Positions 46,801 to 61,300 of a stretch of 64,000 nt of DNA are shown here, piece after piece. A program made the position numbers and the translations under genes. Position 1 is the first letter of the stretch, and each line of letters opens with the position of its first letter. This DNA is from Amia ocellicauda. Lineage: Eukaryota; Chordata; Actinopteri; Amiiformes; Amiidae. The notes below the pieces were generated by a model, which was given only the letters and a program-made list of their open reading frames with translations, did no database searches and was not told the DNA's origin. Where the stretch lies: positions 13,584,001-13,648,000 of the forward strand of contig NC_089858.1 in assembly GCF_036373705.1 (NCBI RefSeq), read 5' to 3'.

Positions 46801-49337
46801 AAAGACCCAAATCCCTACCACTCCCAATCGCTGCCTATGAGAAAAAGGGGGGAGGGGGGGGGTTTGGTCAAACTAGCGCAAACAAACGACCGACCACACC
46901 TGACCAACCGAAAGCTACAGCAGGGCTTCACACTTGCACGCTGGCAGATCGGCAGACTGTTCAAGCAATGCTGTCCCAGAATGCACAGCACCAGGTACCA
47001 TTGCACAGCCTGTTAGTCAAGCTGGGCTACACTGCTCACTGGACTGCAGGAGAGCATGGCAGACAGATTCCCAGGACACCTAACACATCGGCGCCACACG
47101 ATTGTTGGATTGGTATGTTTTTTTTCCCCCCAGAACAGAAAGTCATGGAGCAATTCTAGAGCCACTGGTCCCTATTAGACAGTTTCTCAGGAAGGAAAAG
47201 AACAAGGAAAAAAATGATATGCATCAATGCACATGAACACACAAATATCAATTGATCTTTTTAAAATACAAATTTAAAAATTAGTTTTGAACTGTCCCAT
47301 CAAAACCCAGCAGCCCTGTGAGGAGCAGATCGTGGGCGACTCGCATCCCCGGGTAGCACCTGGGAATCAATAGCCCACATACATAAGGCTTTTAAGAAGC
47401 AGGAATGGTGAAGCTCTCAGAGTGCGTTAGTGTGAAATCTGCAGGAAGAGTGAGCACGGATGAAATCGGTCAGTTGCATTGAAATCCCCTTAATTTACAT
47501 ATTCCGTGTGCCTCTCCCCAAGTGTTCTTTGTAAGAGTGATAGAAGATACCAGCTTAATGTGATGAAATCCTTAAACCCCCACACCACAAGTGGTTGGTC
47601 ATTAATATACTGAAGGGTGAACATGTTTTGTGCAAACAGATGCCTGGTTTCTGGTCTAGGAGGTGCCCTGGTCACTAGTGTTTTTAATCCTTGATCTAGC
47701 TGTTGATAAACAGACCCCCCACCTCCCACCAAGTGATTCAAGTGAGCAAAGCTAAGATGTAAATATACGTCTGCAAAAAATCAGCACAAAAAAGGTTTTT
47801 GCAATCTTGCTTCATAAATTTACACAACGTCTGAGGGTTTGAGAGGGGTTGGGGACCCCCCCAAAAAAAAAAAAAAAAACTCCCATGGTGGGTAAACACT
47901 GTACACCAAGTTGAAAAAGAAAAAAAGCAAAAGGCCCTCTGTTGGCAGAGATGTGAATGCATCAGCCCAGCACACAGCCCAGCACACGCTCCTCCAGCTC
48001 TCGGCTGCACGGACACACCGAGGATCCCCACTGCCCGGGCCTTGGCATCATCATCATCATCATAACAGGAGGAGACAATCTCCTTCTTCCACCCCCCCAC
48101 CCAGTCTATTCTGTAATCATTTGGGTAACCGAGCCCGGTCTCCCAAGGTACACGTAGCATTTCACCAGTGACAGGTTCCATTACACAGTGACACCACATG
48201 CACTATAGCGTGTTAGTGTTACACTCCCCCAGGGTCCACCGGCACTCCCCTAACCCTGCTGCGCCCCGCCGTGTTAGTGCATCGGAGGGGCCGTGGAGTC
48301 AGTTGTCATGGTGCACAGTTACCCTCCCAACTATAATCCTACTGACTGTTACAGTATAGACAGATCCATTTTCTTAAAAGAAAAAAAAAAAATTGAAACT
48401 ATTCATTTTGCTTCTCCTTCTGCACCCCTGGTGGCCCGAGTCACCGCCGGTGTGCGGACAGGCTCCTGCACGCCTCTCCCCCGCCTGGGAGCGTCGTTTG
48501 GCAGACAGAGCAACCAGGCAGGCAGGCAGACAGACAGGTTGGGGTTAAAATAATCATCTTACATCGGAACAGTGTCCTCTGGAGCACAGCTGCTGGGACA
48601 GGCAGGCAGCGACCACCCAGTGCCACCACCCAGCAGGAGGCAGGAAAGCCCCCCTCGCAGGACTCACGCACACATCTCTTCCTGATAGTGTCCCATTCCA
48701 GCTGAGTGACAACAGGCAAGGTAGGAGAAACAGGAGCAAGAGAGGGAGAAAGGAGGAAGGTGACCTGTGTGTTGTCCATATTAGTCTCTCTCTCTGGTCA
48801 CACTCCACTGCACTGCAATGCATTCCTGGTCTGCTGGTATCGGCCAGGCGGGCTCTGCCACTCGCATCACCCTGAACAGCAGGAGAAAAGATCGAGGGGT
48901 ATATAGTGTATAGTGCTATAAAAGAAAAAAAAAAAAAAAAAAAGTAAAACTTCCTCTCCTCAAGTCAGCTCTGCTTACACAAACCCCCCCCGGGGGAGCC
49001 TAGGAGAATAGGAGAGTGGATCCTGCTGCACTGAAGCAAGGGTCAAAGTGATTTCTGTTAATAAAATAATTATAATGATTAAAAAAAGAGGAAGGAAAAA
49101 AAAACCTAACGAGAAAAACGGAAACGGAAACCAATTCATCCATCTGTAAGTTGACCCTCCAGAACGTCACTCTGCGATTAATAAAAATGCATAAAAAATA
49201 GAATAAACCTTTCCTCTTTTCCTTTCTTTCCTGCTCATTTGCCTTAAAAAAATCTAAACAAAAAAATAAAGCATTTAATTGTTTTATTCCTCCATTTCTT
49301 CGTCTGTTATCCTTTCCTCTCGTTAATGTTGCTCGTC
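43812..49337. other. Intergenic region between convergent slc31a2 and niban2
   Basis: No coding exon recognised. Candidate slc31a2 polyadenylation signals are AATAAA at 45165-45170 and further motifs near 45350 and 45786. A (CAT)n run is at about 48046-48063. Poly-A runs lie at about 47862-47879 and 48925-48943. The niban2 minus-strand AATAAA at 49283-49288 is only about 50 bases past its stop, so a farther site may be used. Confidence 0.4.
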
Positions 49338-52300
49338 TTAAATGGTGGTTGGCTGCACTGGCTCGCACTCCGGCGGACTCCCTTTCCCAGAATCCTCCGC
49401 TCCGGTCTCCACTTCCTTGGGCTCCAGTGTCACTTCCACATTGGCTGGGTCCACAATGGTATCTCCCGCCCCCTGAGGGGCTTTGCTGACTGTCTGAGCC
49501 TGTTCCTCCACCTCCACGCTGGCGGGGGACTGGAATTCGCTGTCATCGTGGTGATGGTGGGAGGAGCTGGAATCGGCAGGGGCAGGCTGTGACAACTCGG
49601 CAGGGGAGTCTACCAACACCTCAGCGGACTCCTCTCTCTCCCTCTCTTTCTCCTGTTGCTGTTGTTCTTGTTCCTGACTGGGTGGTACTGTTGCCTCATG
49701 CTCCTGTGCCACACTCTCTGCAGATGGTATGCTCTGGGCCACTTCCTGCACCACCTCCTTCACCAGTGGTTCGGTCTTTGCCACTTTCTGGACTGGGGAC
49801 TTGGTGGGCGGCACGGCGCCATCCGTGGCTTCCTGCAGCAGGTTTCCATTGGCGAGATGAGGGACGTCAGCGCTCAGCAAGGACACCTGTACCTCCACTT
49901 TAGGGCTGATGAGGTTGCGGATCTCGTGCAGACAGTCGGGGGACTTGGGGTGCTCGGTGTCCTCGCTTGGAACCCCACCTCCACTCTGTGGCCCCATTTC
50001 CTGCTCCTCCGGGATGCCCTCCACCCCGGGCACCTCCATGCAGGACTCATTGGGCAGCCCAGTACCCTCCAGCTGGATCATGGACACCACCTGCTTGCCA
50101 CGCCTCCTGCGGCCATGTTCGCTGCCATGCCCCGCCGCCTCCTCTTCCGCCGCGAACTCCGCCCCCCAGTCGATGGACGACCCCTCGGCCAGCAGGTGCA
50201 GGTTGGGGTCACTGTTGGTCAGGACGATGCTGTCGCGATACAAGTTGTGCCTCCTCTGCACTGCCGCCTCCTTCACCGCTGTAGGGAGAGAGGTGAGAGG
50301 AGAGAGACAGTTACAAATCAACCAGCAGTACACAGCCCTGCTACTGGAGAAAGAGAGAGACAGACAGAGCTGGGCAGCTATAGGTGCCAATCAAATCGCT
50401 TGCTCTCTCACTCACCCTGCATAATGTCCTTCATCACAGACTGCAGCACCACCTCCTCAAAAATGTTCTCCAGCAGGATATACTTAGAGAAGTCCTCGAA
50501 AATCAGCTCCTGGAAGTGAGCGAAATCCTGGAGGGAGGAGGAGGGGAGAGAGGATTGTTGTGATTACCGAGTAAAGGCAGCTGTTGATAAATACAAAGAA
50601 TGGTTCATTCATTATAGGGAGTTCAGCCCAACATTTGAAAACAGTGTTTCTCTGTCGCTCTTACAGGCTTGCAGGTGGGGGAGAGCTGCTTCAGCATGTA
50701 GGGGATGATGATCTGCAGCAAAGCCTCTCTGAAGAACTTCTTGCGCACAGTGCTGCTGTCATAGTCATATTTCTGCCATTGAGAGGGAGAGGGGAAAAGA
50801 TGGGAAAAATAATGAATAACAAGGAATACAAAAAATACATCAATACTTTTGCAGAAACCTTTCCTATCTATACCCCAGCACACTCTACAGCCCCTCACCT
50901 TGAGGACTCTCTCCTGGCAGCGCTGGATGCTCTTGCACAGTTCCTCCCCCCCCTGGCTCTCCAGGCTCTGGTGCAGCAGCTGCTCGAAGGTGTACATGGC
51001 ATTGTCCATTTGCTGTGGACAGACAGAGAGGTATCGCAAAGTTATTACAAATGCCCTGAGAGATCATTACCACAATCCGCCACAAGAGGGCGATAGTGCT
51101 TTTCTTATAGACTGTAACCAGGCTGTGTAGATGCAGTACAGTGCAGTTCAGTGTAGGGCAGGGTAAGACGGGCCTGCCAAGTCCTGCCCCCCCCGCTCTC
51201 ATCAGCCAGTTCCCTCTGCGGCCCAAAGGCGAGTCTGCATTACACATCTCAGACCTTTACCACCGTCAGGGTGTCTTAACCTCCCCACGACCCGCAGCCC
51301 CTGACCTGCGCAGCCCTGCAGTTTCCAAAGGCAAACAGCAACACGTCCTCATATTAGACTCTCCAAGAGGGAGGATGATTCTACTGCAGTTTCAATCCAG
51401 GGCTGCAGACCCTGCTGTGCTGAACTCTTTTGCCAGTCATGGACTTGGGTTCACGGGGGTTCAGGGTTCAAGGTTCACCTCTCTCATGAGGATCTGGGCT
51501 CTCTGCATGAACACTGAGGGGCTGGACACATCGAAGCGCTGCTGCAGCCCCTCCAACTTCAGCTCCTCCATTTTCTCATAGCAGCTCTGCATCTTCACCG
51601 GGTGGAACGCCAGCATGGACGCCTTCTCCATGTGCTGGACAGAGGGAGGGAGAGGGTTAGAAAGACATAGGATGAGCCCTGATGGGAAGAGGGGGAGGTT
51701 GGGGAAAATGCAGAGAGGAGAAAGAGAGAGAGATGGAAGGAGCAAGAGAGGCAGTCTACAAGAACAGAGACCAAAGTTCCCTCTCCCCACTCACCTCCCC
51801 CAGCTTCTCCCGGCTGCCGTCGTTCAGCACGTTCTTGCTCATGTCCACCAGCTCCCTGAAGAAGACGTCCCTGACCTCGGCGAAGCCCCGGCTCGTGGGC
51901 TCCATCAGCGCATCCAGGATGGACGACACATATGGCTGCACACTGAGCTTCAGCAGCTGCTCGGCCCGCGGCAGCACCAGGGCTGCAGGGACACAAGGAC
52001 AGAGGGACACCGTCAGGCAGAGAAAGACGCACGGTCACACAGCGGGTGATCGGGGCGAGAGACGAGGACGAAGAAACCGGGATGGAGAGACGGGCATCCT
52101 ATACTAAAGGAAGTCCCATTTATTTGTCAGAAGTACAGCTCCGATGGCTTTTAAGTTTAAGTTAACTCATTTCGTCCCAGGAGCATGGGTGAGGTGGGGC
52201 GGGGCATGGGCGGAGCTAATCAATGACATCACACAGCCGGCACCCACATGTCTGTGAGGGGGAATGCAGCTCTTCTGCATTCCTGCTGGCAGTGAAAACA

Positions 52301-55300
52301 AAGAAGGACAAACGCATGGTAACACTCACACGTATAAATCCCCTGATGGTCCGAAACCAAGTCTCCTCGAGTGCCGCAGGAGACGAGACGAAGGACAGGT
52401 GGAGCATGTTCGATCTCACTGGCCAAATGCCATGACAAAGTATGTGACTTCTGTAGAAGCTTTACCACCCCCTCTTTCCCTTATTTCTCAAACCTGTGCA
52501 TATTTTATTTTATTTCATTTTTTTTACCTAAAAAGGCTGCCATGTCCTCGCTCGTGAGTTTGAGTAAATGCATGTGTTAGTGTGGTGCACAGAAAGGGAC
52601 AGAAGGAGACTACAAGCAGTCTGCCATGGCAGGCGGTAGGGGGCAGGTACCCCGGATCTTGTTGGCCACATGCTCCTTGGAGGTGATGATCTGGTCCATG
52701 TCTGTGCGGATGGAGGCCTCCAGCGGGGGGCGCTCTGCCTCGCACAGCTGCAGCACCGCGGTGTACTGAGCATTCGCCTGATTCTGCACCATAGAGTACA
52801 CTGCATCAGAGATCTGCAGGGAGAGAGGGTCAGTAAAAGAGTTGTGTAATACAGCCAGGAGAGATTTTTGACTTCAAACTTTGTTTTTCTCGTTTATATT
52901 CATTAGCAAAAGTGGGGAGACGCTAATGGTTCAGTTGGGAACTGAGAGGGATAGATGTTTTATGGTTTAATTCAGTGTTTTCCATCCTTATTTATAGATT
53001 ATTTTATAGCCTCACTCCTGTGCAGTAATGCATTTTGAAAGCTTTGGCTATACTGGAGCATTCCGGGCATGCCTATGAAGCTCATTTGAATTTTAATTTG
53101 ATTTGAGAGATCGAGGGAAAAGGGTGGGAGAGAAGCAGAGAGACACAGAGAAAGGGAGGGTTGTGTCCACTTGCCAGCATCCAGTTCCTCTGCCTCTCTG
53201 TGCTCTTGCCCTTCAGCCTGGGGCCAATCAGGCCTCTCAGCTCGGGCTGCAGATCCTCCATCACTAGGTTGGCTAGAATCTGTGGACATAAGTGGGACAC
53301 AGACACTGAACACATGCAGCCACTGCCAGGGGGCACAGACACACACATTGGTTGGTTCTTTTGGAGGAGGGCAAAGTCTTGCCATTGTTGGAGAGAAAGA
53401 GTGAGCGAGCACAAGTGAGCGCATGTGTGAGAATGAAAGTGACTGTTTACAAAGAATGCCTGCCCAGTGACCCACAGTCAGAGGACATCCCTCCCCCTGC
53501 TCTCCCTCCATCTCTCAATGAGATTTGAGAAGTGGTTGTGCAGGCTGTTCCTATAGGCACCTATGCTGTTCTATATATGTATGCATGTGTGTTTTTTATT
53601 ATTTGATTTGTCAGCTGTTCAGTTTTCCATCCCCAGCTCATTAGCTGCAGTATTGACAGTGAGGGCTGGAGAGAAGTGGAGAAGAGACCAGGAGAGGTTA
53701 TATTAGCCCTAATGCAGAATGAACTGTAACAAACGACACCCCTACCCACAGTACTGGTTTACTGCACATTGTACTGGTTTTAAAAGTGCGCCTATTCCAG
53801 GACTAAACACTCTCACATGATTGCATTTACAGAGGCTCTGACAGTAACATATTAATACACACGGACATACAACACACACACACACACACACACACTGAAG
53901 CAGGATGTTTGCACAACCTGTGTGGAGAACTCAGTACAGCAAAAACCTAAATAAATAAACACCCATGACCTGAGGAGTCTCATGACACAGCTTCATCAGT
54001 GAAAGGACGCCAATACGCCCTAGGCCTTACACAACCTCCTCTACCACACAGTATCACACCACACCGCACGTCTATTAAAAGTGAAGTCCTGTGCTTCAAA
54101 CGGACCTCCTGTCCGGACAGGTTCACAATGACAGCCTTGCGGTCACCATAGTCACCCCCTCGCACACAGGACCTCAGCTCTCCTGCTCCCACCCAGTAAG
54201 AGCAGGACAGACCCACGCAGATCCACCCAGCCCTGGCAGAGAGGGCGGGCACCACAGACTGACAAAGTGGTTTAGTTGGTCAGAGAGTTAGCTGTTCGCA
54301 TGGTTATCTAGGTTTGTTAGGGTCACTGGCAAGGCTGAGAGAAGTCAGTCTCTCTCGCTCTCTCGCTTGCTCTCTCGCTTGCTCTCTCGCTTGCTCTCTC
54401 GCTTGCTCTCTCGCTTGCTCTCTCGCTTGCTCTCTCTCGCTCGGCAGTGTAACTCTCGACTGATATCCACAGTGTGCCTTACAGTGTTCAGAACCACACA
54501 GAGCTGTGCCAGGCCGTACTAGCGCTGGCATGTCCCTGTGGGTTTGACTGGGCACAGTGCTGTTCACCAATCACTGCCACAGATTCATTTATTCCTTTAA
54601 ATTTAGTTATTTAAAAAGTGCAGCACACAGCTCTGACCTCAGCACTTCCCTCTTCCCTGAGTCTCAACATCCCGTGCACACAACCACAAAACCCCCCACC
54701 CTCCCTCACCATCTAGCAACCCCAACCATGAGGTCACTCTGAGATGGCATGACTGATGAGTCACAAGGCCTATTTCAGGAGAATGAGCTAATGTACTATA
54801 ACTATAGGGATTTTTCTTTTCTTTCTCTGCCCCCCCTTCCTCTTTAACGCAAAAGAGAGCTGCCCTGCTCACCCCCTGAATACTGGCGATACCAGCTCAT
54901 CTCGCCATTTCACTTCAGTCATTTACCTTCCGCACCGTTTGCTAGCTTTAAAAGAATACTGCACTGCATTCTATAATATCATTGTGAATAGCTAGGTGCT
55001 GGGTTGTCTCTGGTCCCAATGCTGCGGCGAATGCAGGGGGTTAACAGCAGCGCAGAGCAGCGCAGCTCTGGGATCACGCAGGTATGAAATGGCGCCTGCA
55101 GATTGACTATGTTTTTGGAACGGCACGCCAAGAACCGGAATGCGCAGAGGTCAGAGTTGTGCATTCCACATTCCACTGATACCTGTCAGCCTCGCATCAC
55201 TGCCTGCACTCACTCTCCCACACACACAACTTAAACACTCCCCCCCTCAACACTGGCCAGTGAGATACAATGGGCTGCATTGAGAAGACTTTGTTAGCAC

Positions 55301-58300
55301 CTGTTTTTTTCTGCTCATTAGGAAACGGTCAAATAACACTTCCCAGAGTGTCAATTTTCAGTCCAAGTGATTGAAATGCTTCAGTGTAATGTCTCTATTT
55401 CTCTCGATTTACCATGTTTAAGTTTTATTTCTAAGCATCCCCGGAGTGCAGGAGGACGGAAGGTCTGTCGTCATACCAGTAGCGTTCTAGAACACCCTGG
55501 CTCCCTGCGCCAGGCTGAGCTGGGCATGGCAGAGCACCCACAGCCCACTGAGAGACTGCATGTGTCACTACACTGCCACTGCTGTCGGACACAGCACTTC
55601 ACAACACACAGGTACACAGAGAGGGAGAGGGAGAGAGGATTCCTCTATTTGGAAACTGCACACGTGTGAGTGAGTTTGAGTGCAGGCATTTTATCTTTTC
55701 ACAAAAGCAGTTGGGCTTTTCTTACTGCATTTTAATATGAATATAAATCTCAGTGCACTACACATGAATGTGTATTCTCTCTCATGTCCCGAGGCTCACC
55801 ACGCTACCCTCACCACCTCGCTCTGCCTCTCCCCCTCATGTAAACCAACAGGTAGCACAAATGGGGTCCCGAGCCGGCAGGATTCCTTCAACCAGGAAGT
55901 GAAACGCAGAGTCATTGTCTGAATCATAGTTTCCCTAAAGCACACATGAGAAACCTGTCGAAAGCCACAGGCCGGCGACTGCATGTCTGAGTCCTCTTCA
56001 GGCTCAGGTGACCAACGGGTGGAAGAACACCAAAACAATAAGTCTAGTTCTGCAAAGCCTCACCCTGTGATGGATCGCACTCGCTGCGGTCACCGTGGCA
56101 GCTGAACTCAGCAGGAGGAGAGGCCGGTACAGCGGACCTCGCCACGGCTCAACACAGGAGCTCCACTGAGACACGCGTCCGGTTACTCTGCCCGAGTGTG
56201 CGTAGCTGTGATTGTGTGCCTATGTGTGTGTGGCCGTCTGTGTTCTGTCCGATTTCCATCTGTCAGCCAGCTACGGCCCTTACCTGTGTGGCATCTCCAC
56301 ACATCATATCCCACGTGCCATACTGGTCCTTGGCCTGCCGGTAGAGCCGCACAGCGTCTGTAAAGGCGGGTGTCTGAACCTTGCACTCCTCCGACAGCCC
56401 TGCAGGGGGATGCAGAGAGCAGGGGTTACACAGAGCACAGTACAGTACAGTCCAGTCACACTGGGCCTACAATACAGTACAGTCCCAGAGTGTGCAGTAG
56501 CATACAGACCACAGCATGAAAGCTCATTAACCCTCACTAAAAACTCATAAATCTGTTTAATATCTGTGCAGCCATCAGCTTCTTTTATTTGTCATATAAA
56601 TACTGTATATGTATATGTGCATGTATATTTTTTTTTTCCTCTTTTTCTCTCAACCACGAACACCAAACCACTGAACAGGAAGTGCCTCACCCCTAACCCC
56701 CCCACTGCCGGAACACCCTCGGTTGCCATGGCCACCTCTCTGGCTGATAACAATAGCAGACTTGCAGCAAATTACAGAAAAAAAACTATGAAACAAGCAA
56801 AATAAAATTTCAGGAAGCCCATGCTTCTGTGTGGGTTAGTTATACAGCAGGGAAAGAAATGCCCTGAAGGGACAGAATTTCCTAAAATTAGACATGTACT
56901 TTTGTTTAGTCCCAACTGCTCTTGAGCTGGTTGTCGACGATTTTGCGTTGTGCGATTGTATTGCCTCACGTGCAGAGGTTATTGTGTACAGCCGAGACAC
57001 GAACCCCCCCAACAGACACCGAGTTTACTTTTTTTGTGTGTGCGTGTTTTGCAGTCTGTATCCGCTGACCTTGGAATTACAGGAAAGGCCAGTGGGTATT
57101 TTGATTGCTCCCTGTATATCAGCATATGCTCTCTGGTACCTGGGGGTCTGTGTGATTTTCTCTCTTTTCCTATCAGTCTGATATAGTTGAAGGTCTGGAC
57201 ACTTAGGCTATCCTAGTGGGGGTGTAACTCAGCACACACTTGCATGTCAGCAGCTGGGGACAGTTGGGTCCTGGTGGCGGTTATTACTGGAATATTCAGA
57301 AAAATCGGTAGGCTTGAATATACCTGCCTTATGCTTGACTCAGCCACAACCATCATAGTATCTTAGTCAGCGAAACGAGAGAGGAAGACCTCTACAGTCC
57401 GCCACCCCCCCTCCCCCAAAACACAGACAGACTACACCCCCAACCAAGACACAGCCCCCTCTACGCTTTAGACACAGTGACGCGCTTTTCCACAGAGCAG
57501 AGGGGGGAAAATAAGAAGTACGAGTAAATAAATGCTGTGTTTTTCTTGGCTCCCTCTCATGAGAACATATTTGTGGTTAAAGAAAGAAAATGTCCAGGGC
57601 TGACTGACCCTCATATTAAAATAAGGGGGGGAAGGGTATTTGGGAAAAATAAGAAAAATAAATGGCCCTGGTTTTATTTCCTCCAAGAACACCATCTCTT
57701 ACATCACTTTCTCCCCCTGGGGGAACTGGGGCATTGTGCTCACTTCCGGAGTTGTCACACACACACACTCGCATGCTCCAACACAAAACAATACGCAGCA
57801 CAACAATACTGCAACCAAACATGTGGTTCATGAGCACAGCACAGATAGACACGCACAGAGTCCGAGATGCTCACAGTCCGAGAGGTAAGTGATGAGGCTA
57901 GACTGGAGAAGCTCCTGGGCCGAGCAGCCTGCTGCAGGCGCCTCACACTTGGAAGCACTTAACATACTTGGAATTACTGTGTGTGTTACACTCAGTACTC
58001 AAGTGATTCCTGCACCCCCCATCAGCCCCTTGTTCACCACGCTAAATTGGCATGTCGATCTTGTAGATTTCTTTGCCCGCCTGCCCGCCCCCCCAAAACA
58101 GCTAGGGTTAGAACATATATACTCTAACATGCATCTTCCTCCCAGGGCTGTAACCGTGTCTGTGGTTCACCTGCATCTCACCATTCTCTGCCCTGCTCTG
58201 ACCCCAGTATACACAGCCCACTCCTCCAATACCCATTCATTAGGTCAATGGGTCTCTCCCCCTTCCCCGACAGGACAGCCTCACTCCTACACCAAGGCAA

Positions 58301-61300
58301 GCATGGGAAGGCGCTATATTGCCATGCCAGCAGTCATTCACAGCAGTGGAACAGTGATCCCGTTCCGACGTCTTAAAGTTCGACACCTCCAGCTCACCTC
58401 CCAGTTGGCACGTGGGGGCAGATGACACTCCGCGATCTGCCTCCTAGCCAGTGTGGCACGACACTGTGCGATAGTGGAAAGGTTGGTCTACTGCTCGAGA
58501 GGCACGGATAACGGGAACGGTGGTGCTGCTCGAGTTTTGCCACATCACCGGGGTTGGCCGCCAACTTCCATGGAAGGCCAACACCCCCTTTGAGTCAGTT
58601 TCCACGATTTCACGACAACAAGGAGAATTTCTGGCCCAAGAAAGCTCTAGCTCCAGTTTCTAAGTCAATCTCAGAGTAAATGCCAGCTCAATTTCCCAGA
58701 ACTAAAACCAGAGTGAGTCTGAGTGCGTGTATAGGAGTGTGTGTGTCCATCTGTATACACATCTATATTTACGTGCGTCTGCGTGTTCATGAAACACTTG
58801 TGTGTGCAAGATGCAGCCCTGTGGTCATGCATGGATGACAACTGGATCTGAGGTGGACAGGGAGGGGGGGGCGTAAGTGTGTGCATCTGTCTGTGTGCAT
58901 TTGGTGGTGGTGGTGGGGGGGGGGATAATTAATTACAGCCGCATTCCAGACTTTATTGAGCCGCTAGTCTAAACACACTCTCCGCTGTAATATCTGCCTC
59001 CCAGCCAGACGCCAAGGACTCCCTTCCTCCAGGAATGTGGGGAAGCCAGTCACACGACGCGGTTCTCTCTCCTCTACAGTGCCGGCTGGGTCCTGCCCAC
59101 TCCGAGCTCCCGACACACAGCCGGCCGAGAACGTTCAGTGCCTCACTTTCTCAAGTACTCGATCACCAACGAGTCATACACCATGAAATTAAATTAATAA
59201 ATTAATTAATTTTAAAAAGTCAGCTCTTCTCCAAGCTCAGGCAAAAATAAATTAATTTAAAAAGAAAAAAAAAAAAAAAAAAACTGCAGACTGGGCTATA
59301 TAATAAAATACAAAGATAATTCAAATCAAATGTCAGTCTGGTCCTCAGCTGGTTCCGCCTCATTCCGCTCCAGCACCACTGTTCTGAGGTCAGACCCGTG
59401 GGCAGCGGTGTGACTTCACTTGGGTCACTGTAACTGACCAGTGATTAATGCCACGGACACACCAGCTCTATCATCGTTTTAAAATGAGTCTCCCGGTCAG
59501 TACAGATGCTGCCGATCCTGCCATGGGCTGCCCTTCCTACAGCCATTTCACCGTGGGAGCAAAGAATGACAAACTCCGTCTGCAGGAAGGTATTTGTAGA
59601 CTGTTACAATAAAATCTGACTCAGTTTTTATTTTTTTAACCTCAGGGGCAGAACTGTACAGTAATTGTGTGTGCAACTCTCCAGTCTCTACATACCCACC
59701 CATATAAGGTTAAAAACACACTGTAATCAAAATGCCATTTAATAAAACAAACAAAAACAAAAATGTGCTTAACTCCTCTAAACGGTAGACTTGGGGCCCG
59801 ATGGAATGCCCAGATAGACTACAGCACCTTCTAGAACACAGAGCCAACACCCTGAGGAGGGGTTCCACCGACAACCCCAGTGAAACTGAACAGCGAGCTG
59901 CTCCAGAGCCCCCCCACCAGCTCAGCATGGGAGAAAACATGGCCACACAACTCTACACAAATAATAAACAAGAGAATGTTATTAAAATAAGGGTTTTAAA
60001 TAATTATAATAAAGTGAAGATCAGAGTACATTCAAGTCCTGCACAGGTAGAAACATGTAGGTCCAGAATGTGGAAACGGCACTTAAAGCAACAACAGGTG
60101 GTGCTGTTAGCATTGGGGGTGGCTCTACCATTGATAGAAAGATAGAAACATTAATCCCTTCATTCAAATATTGATGAAGCAATCCATTAAAAGGGCCAAG
60201 TCAGCCGATTGGTCAAAAGTTTGTTTGGGCTCGATGGAACGGCCCTGAAAGGTCCCCCCACCCCAGGACGGCACAAGTGACAGCACCTGAACATCAAGCG
60301 CGTGTTGAGTGTTTACGCAGCCCATCACTATGGCGACCGAGGCTCGCAGCACTAACCTCACTCTGCAGGTATTCGAGTCCCAAAAGGAAAAACACGCACC
60401 ACGCACACTCTTTCACAGAGTAATCTCGCAGGCGTGTGCTCTGTGCTGGATTGACTGCGTGCCACAGGGCCCGTCAGTCACCTCGACCAGGGCTCTGAGC
60501 TCAAGGACGCTGGGTGGTGAAGGGTGCGGTGTGCTCTGGGACCTCAGGGCAGTGTGTGAATGGAGTATTGTCAAGTCTTGAGGGCTTATCACGTCCCCAC
60601 AGCGCTCACCTGATGCCCCGGCCTGCTACACCGACACACCTCCTTTGCATACGGCCAAGGTGCAACCAGGTAAAATAAAATGCAAAGAGAGCGCCGCAAC
60701 CCTGCCACAACCTGGCACAGTACTTTACTATTTACTTTAGTGATGGCTTATCTTTGCATTGAACCAGCGGTCTAATAAATTGAGGTTTGTGAAGAGCTCA
60801 ACAGCATGCACCCCCACACACACACACACACAAACACAATATAAATAATTTATGAATTAGCACCACACAATTCATGACTAAAGTCACAAAACACTAGCAT
60901 CACGCAGCCACTCCACGAGCTGCAGTGTGGTTGTTTATGCCCACCCTCTCACCACTACCACCATAAGGCTCTAGCTCAGACAGCCTCCTGGACAGTGCAG
61001 CCCCTTTAACTGCTGCGGTCTGCTCTCCCCTCCCCCGGCTCAGAGGAGCTGTCCTGTTTGAGTTATGACCCCCGCCTCATTGCTCAGGGCAGTGTTGAGA
61101 AGCTCTGGGATGTGGCCAGCCTGCCCCTGCCCCCTGCCCTACAGATGTGCGTCTGTTCTGGTGGAGGGGAACAGCAGGAACGCATGTCCTGAGATGAAAA
61201 GAAAGCTGCAGCAGTTTTTTTTTTTTTTTTTTTTTTTCCCCTCTTCCTCACTGTATCTAACCCCCCTCCCTCTGCCCTCCGTGCACATCTCCCCCTCATC

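Noticed and set aside
49656-50519. 287-residue plus-strand frame opposite the niban2 last exon
   Set aside because: Antisense shadow of a GC-rich coding exon; the minus frame carries the conserved protein.
53171-53279. Donor at 53170-53169 (GCAA|GTGG) for the niban2 exon
   Set aside because: Breaks the phase with the next exon (ISDAVY); the GC donor four bases earlier keeps frame and homology.
54304-54570. EQAREQAR repeat protein on the minus strand
   Set aside because: A 12-bp minisatellite in an intron keeps a frame open by its period of three.
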